NCBI GenBank assembly: GCA_029706075.1 | Contig: JAINUG010000002.1 | Coordinates: forward strand, 2,616,960-2,680,959 | Reading direction: 5' to 3' | From: Aldrovandia affinis | Taxonomy: Eukaryota > Chordata > Actinopteri > Notacanthiformes > Halosauridae | DNA length: 64,000 bases | Shown here: positions 60,726 through 64,000 of the stretch, piece after piece | How the letters are laid out: each line of letters opens with the position of its first letter | Position numbering within the stretch: the first letter of the stretch is position 1 | Program-made: the position numbers and the translations under genes | The notes under the pieces: generated by a model | What the model was told of the DNA's origin: nothing | Seen by the model: the letters and a program-made list of their open reading frames with translations, nothing else | The model's database searches: none

Positions 60726-63548
60726 ATGTCCCCGATAGTACAGTGCAGCTGTCTGCTGCTCCTATGTTTGACGGCGATTGATCAATGTCATGGTGGCGCG
60801 CAGGTGAGTAACAACTTTACTTTGACAAGCTGTAAATATATTCGTATTGACATCAATTCTAGCGAGGGATTTTATGTATACAAATCGTAAAAGACTGCAA
60901 TGCAGTCTATATGTCTCCATACAATATCTAATTTTTACTTCAATCAATAATGACGAAGCATTTGAGGTGTGAGTATTTATTCATATATTATATCCAAAAC
61001 AGTAGCTAATACATGTATATGATAATAATAGGTATAGAAATATATTTTTTTTAAGTCATGTTTGTTAAGCTTGTGTGTTTTCTTTCTCGTAATCACGTTT
61101 TAGCCTTGTGAGCAATTTAAAATATATAAAACTAAAACGAAATTCCAACTTTCTTCTCTACTTAACGATTAGCAATAGAAAATGTTTTTCTTTCACTAAA
61201 TGGAGGAGTGTTCCAAGGTATGTGGCTTTGCCCACTAAGGAGACGAGAGAGAGAGGCCAGAACTGAAAGAGAGAATGTCAAGGCATAGCTGAGCTGATTA
61301 GCGAAAGAATGGTCGCATGCTAGCAAAGCCTTTTCACATATTTACACTGGGAATGCAAATCTACACGAACATGACAACTCTGTCACCGATTGGGTTTTTC
61401 TTTTTGTCCAAAAGGGGTTGGGATTTTATGAAATAAAAACATATTTTGATTCTGTTGTCAGGTAAAGAGGGTAAAATATTCCACCTTATTTTAGTAAACT
61501 GTGTATGTGATTTGTCATATTGTCCCATACAACCATCTGGATGGTATTTGGTTTATACCTGGCTGACTCTAACAAAGGAAAGCTGTTGCAGTTTGATGTT
61601 TTTGAATAGGTATTTCTGGTGGGTAGTCAGTTATCCATTAAAAGTTTATGCGCAGAAGGTATTCAGACCTGAATACCTTTTTGGCATCCAAGATAGGTGT
61701 CTAAATGTATCTTGTTCCACCAAGGACATTTTTCCTTGCCTTTGTTGCTCTAGGCTTGCTTTGTGTGTGTTCAGCCCAAGGTCTGCTGTAAAGTGTATTA
61801 TGATAAATGTTTTATGAAATACACATACAATTTTATTTTATTTTATTTGAGTACTTTTGTTTTTACTATTTTTTATGAATAAACACTGCTCATTGTATTT
61901 TTATGTACAGCGCATTGAGTTGCATCCATTGAATCTGCTATACAAATATTATTATTATTATAATTATTATTATTATTATTATTATTAATAACAATAATAA
62001 TAATAATACAATTAGCCATTTCAGTCAGTGACATGTTCCTCTGCCCCCGGGTTATGTTAAAATAACACAAATAACCTGCAGAGGTGAACTTGAACTTCTA
62101 GACATTTCCACAGTTTTTAAGAGTGGCCCAGCCTGAGGGCTGGTTGACAGCCGGTTCTTAATATGAGTCTCAAACGCAAAAGGCGAGAGACAACCAAAAG
62201 TCATCTTGACGCTCTGAGGCTGTTCCAGTCTCCATGAGAGAATGTGGAAAGTTATTTTTATTTCATCCTTAATTGGGAGACTCTCGTTTTTATTTGTGAT
62301 CCAGCTGTGGCGAGTACAAAGGCATGCTTCTCAGAGCTTTCTCCAGTGAGCCTGAGCTCCCTGCCATCCAAAATATACAGGAGACTGGCTCTTTGGACGG
62401 TCCTACAGGCATCTGCCGCACAGCTTTCGTCCAGCTGTGGCCCCGCCAGACTCTGTTGTGGAGGGGGTTAAAGAGAGAGAGAGAGAGACAGAGAGGGGCA
62501 AGCCAAGGGCACTCACATGCAGACCTAACCTGCTCTAGTAAGGAGCGGGAGCCAACCAGAGAGAGAGCAATATGACCCTGGTGAGGTTGCAGAGTGTGTG
62601 GAGCAGTACGGGTGAATGTGCGTGGGTGTATGTGTGTATGGGTTGTCTCACCTGGACAGTGCCTGCTTTAAGATGGCAACCGTGTAAAAGGCCCCTTGGG
62701 TGTGTTGGAGAAGGTCAGTATTTTTCCACATTAGGTGCGCAGGCAGAGGAAACATCAGCAACAATGATCTCAGGCACCTGCTTGTAAAGCTTCTTGTAAT
62801 GTAGGATGACATCACCCACTTCTGTGGGTGCAAGATGAATCAGATTAGCACTATTCATATTTAATCATTGCTGAGTTATGTGTTTTCAAAGCTCAGTGCG
62901 TTCCCTCGTAGTGTCACCATTTTGAACAGCTTTTGATCTATGCTTTTGTATGTATATTTTCATCCGTCACTTTGAATGTTGAATGTGAAAAAGTGACTGC
63001 ATTGGACCATATTTATATATATTTATATTTTCATGATCAGTTTTGGGTTGTGGAATATATAAGCTATGGATTGAGTGTCTCCAAATGGTGCTCTTTAGAA
63101 GCAAGAAACACCCAGTGAACGTTTGAAAAAATTGACACTTTGTCAGGCCACCCTGAGTGATAATATTATAAAATCCAATTGGCAGATCATCCAAAGTCAA
63201 AGACACTCAAAGCAAAGAGGCAAATGTTACAAATGGCTTCATTAAATGGACTACAAATCTCTAACTAAACTACAAATCTTTTCTTTTGCCACCTGTACCA
63301 CCTTTATTAGCAAAATATAATTTGTTTCAATGATAAACTGAGTGTGCTTCTTGTGTTTTTTTGTGGGGCGCGGGAGGGGGCACAGAGCTGCATGGACAGA
63401 CACCAGATGGTGGGAGTGCTGCGTCAGATGGAGAAGTTCCTGAAGGGACAGGAGGTTCGATTCACCGAGGGACTACGGATTACAAAGTCCAAACTGGCTG
63501 CTCTGCAAAACTCTGTCTCCAAATTCCCCCAGGCCGACCAATACATGG
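60726..63548 (+). CDS. fbln7: Fibulin-7, first two coding exons (gene continues past the window)
   Basis: Secreted extracellular-matrix glycoprotein that binds other matrix proteins and cells. Exon 1 is 60726-60803 (26 codons): MSPIVQCSCLLLLCLTAIDQ, a signal peptide with a hydrophobic LLLLCLT core, ending GGAQ before donor GTGAGT. Exon 2 is 63386-63548, phase 0 in and phase 1 out. It encodes SCMDRHQMVGVLRQMEKFLK then GQEVRFTEGLRITKSKLAAL and QNSVSKF. This matches the N-terminal helical segment of human fibulin-7, which shares LLKGQETRFAEG and KSRLAALQNSVG. The sushi and EGF-like domains would lie beyond base 64000. The place next to zc3h6 supports the call. Confidence 0.88.
60804..63385 (+). 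other. fbln7 intron 1
   Basis: 2.6-kb intron. It holds the tail of a LINE-type repeat ending in (ATT)n at about 61895-62010. Open frames such as 61446-61817 and 62324-62575 show no protein similarity. Confidence 0.65.
61895..62010 (+). repeat. LINE-type repeat tail with (ATT)n
   Basis: 'tacagcgcattgagttgcat' and 'ctgctatacaaatatt' are followed by about 60 bp of ATT/AAT triplets. Same style as the repeat end at 36785. Confidence 0.5.
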
Positions 63549-64000
63549 GTAAATACACCGGACCAAACGGGCACCAACGTCCCATCAGCCAGCTGTTAGA
63601 ACCGCAGCTATTGTGCACAGAGAAAAGACCCTGAATAATGCAGGCCTCTGTTTGTGGCATACACTTGGCACCGTGGTATTACTGTTACCGGATCACACTT
63701 TTCCAACCATGACCGATGGGGCATGAAAAGGAAACCCTGTATCTTAACCCAGAAGCATTCAGTCTTATTTTTTAGCATGAAATAAAATAAAATTAATAAC
63801 AGAACAGTCATTTTGCATATTTTCAAAGTAATAATATATAATAACTAATCTTGCAAAATGATAAGTATTTACTAAAGACGGATAGACATTTTGGTATAAT
63901 GTATTTAATTTCTAATCCCTGGTAGCTGCCTACATAGGTTAGAACTCATTCTCTAGGAACTGATCTATGCAATCACATGGGAAAGAATACAGCCAAAGGT
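63549..64000 (+). other. Start of fbln7 intron 2
   Basis: Begins GTAAAT and runs off the window. Nothing recognised. Confidence 0.7.

Noticed and set aside
61446-61817. 123-codon open frame in fbln7 intron 1
   Set aside because: Cysteine-rich by chance in AT-rich DNA; no similarity and it lies in an intron bounded by good splice sites.

Overview
This is a teleost fish nuclear genome window. It carries vertebrate genes split into many exons with GT-AG introns, and short tRNA-derived SINEs ending in the fish-type tail 'gtcgctctggataagagcg'. It also holds Tc1-like DNA transposons, long CA/TG microsatellites and AT-rich intergenic DNA. I cannot name the species.

Six protein-coding genes can be placed. 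In order they are: nanp (+, 3829-5121), polr1b (-, 6656-16432), ttl (-, 22944-27925), an unnamed vinculin/alpha-catenin superfamily gene (+, 29990-38708), zc3h6 (-, 40930-54365) and the first two exons of fbln7 (+, from 60726, running off the right edge). From memory, FBLN7, ZC3H6, TTL and POLR1B also lie together on human chromosome 2q, so most of the window is an old conserved synteny block. The synteny is the main reason for choosing zc3h6 over its paralogue zc3h4. The catenin-like gene between ttl and zc3h6 has no counterpart I recall at that place in mammals. nanp is on another human chromosome.

I rebuilt every exon-intron structure by hand. Exon phases close for all five complete genes once six one-base homopolymer length changes are allowed (two in nanp, two compensating in polr1b, one in ttl, one in zc3h6). 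The protein matches outside these points are excellent, so they look like assembly or sequencing errors rather than pseudogenes.

The genes share no single pathway: sialic acid synthesis (nanp), rRNA transcription (polr1b), tubulin retyrosination (ttl), cell adhesion or actin linkage (catenin-like), nuclear RNA control (zc3h6) and extracellular matrix (fbln7). The intergenic DNA records nested insertions: a solo LTR with a 5-bp target duplication inside older SINE sequence, and a LINE with a 12-bp target duplication inside a Tc1-like element.

The items most worth a second look are the 1,450-residue vinculin/catenin-like gene with its 3.3-kb exon, and a textbook U12-type AT-AC intron between the second and third zinc fingers of zc3h6.
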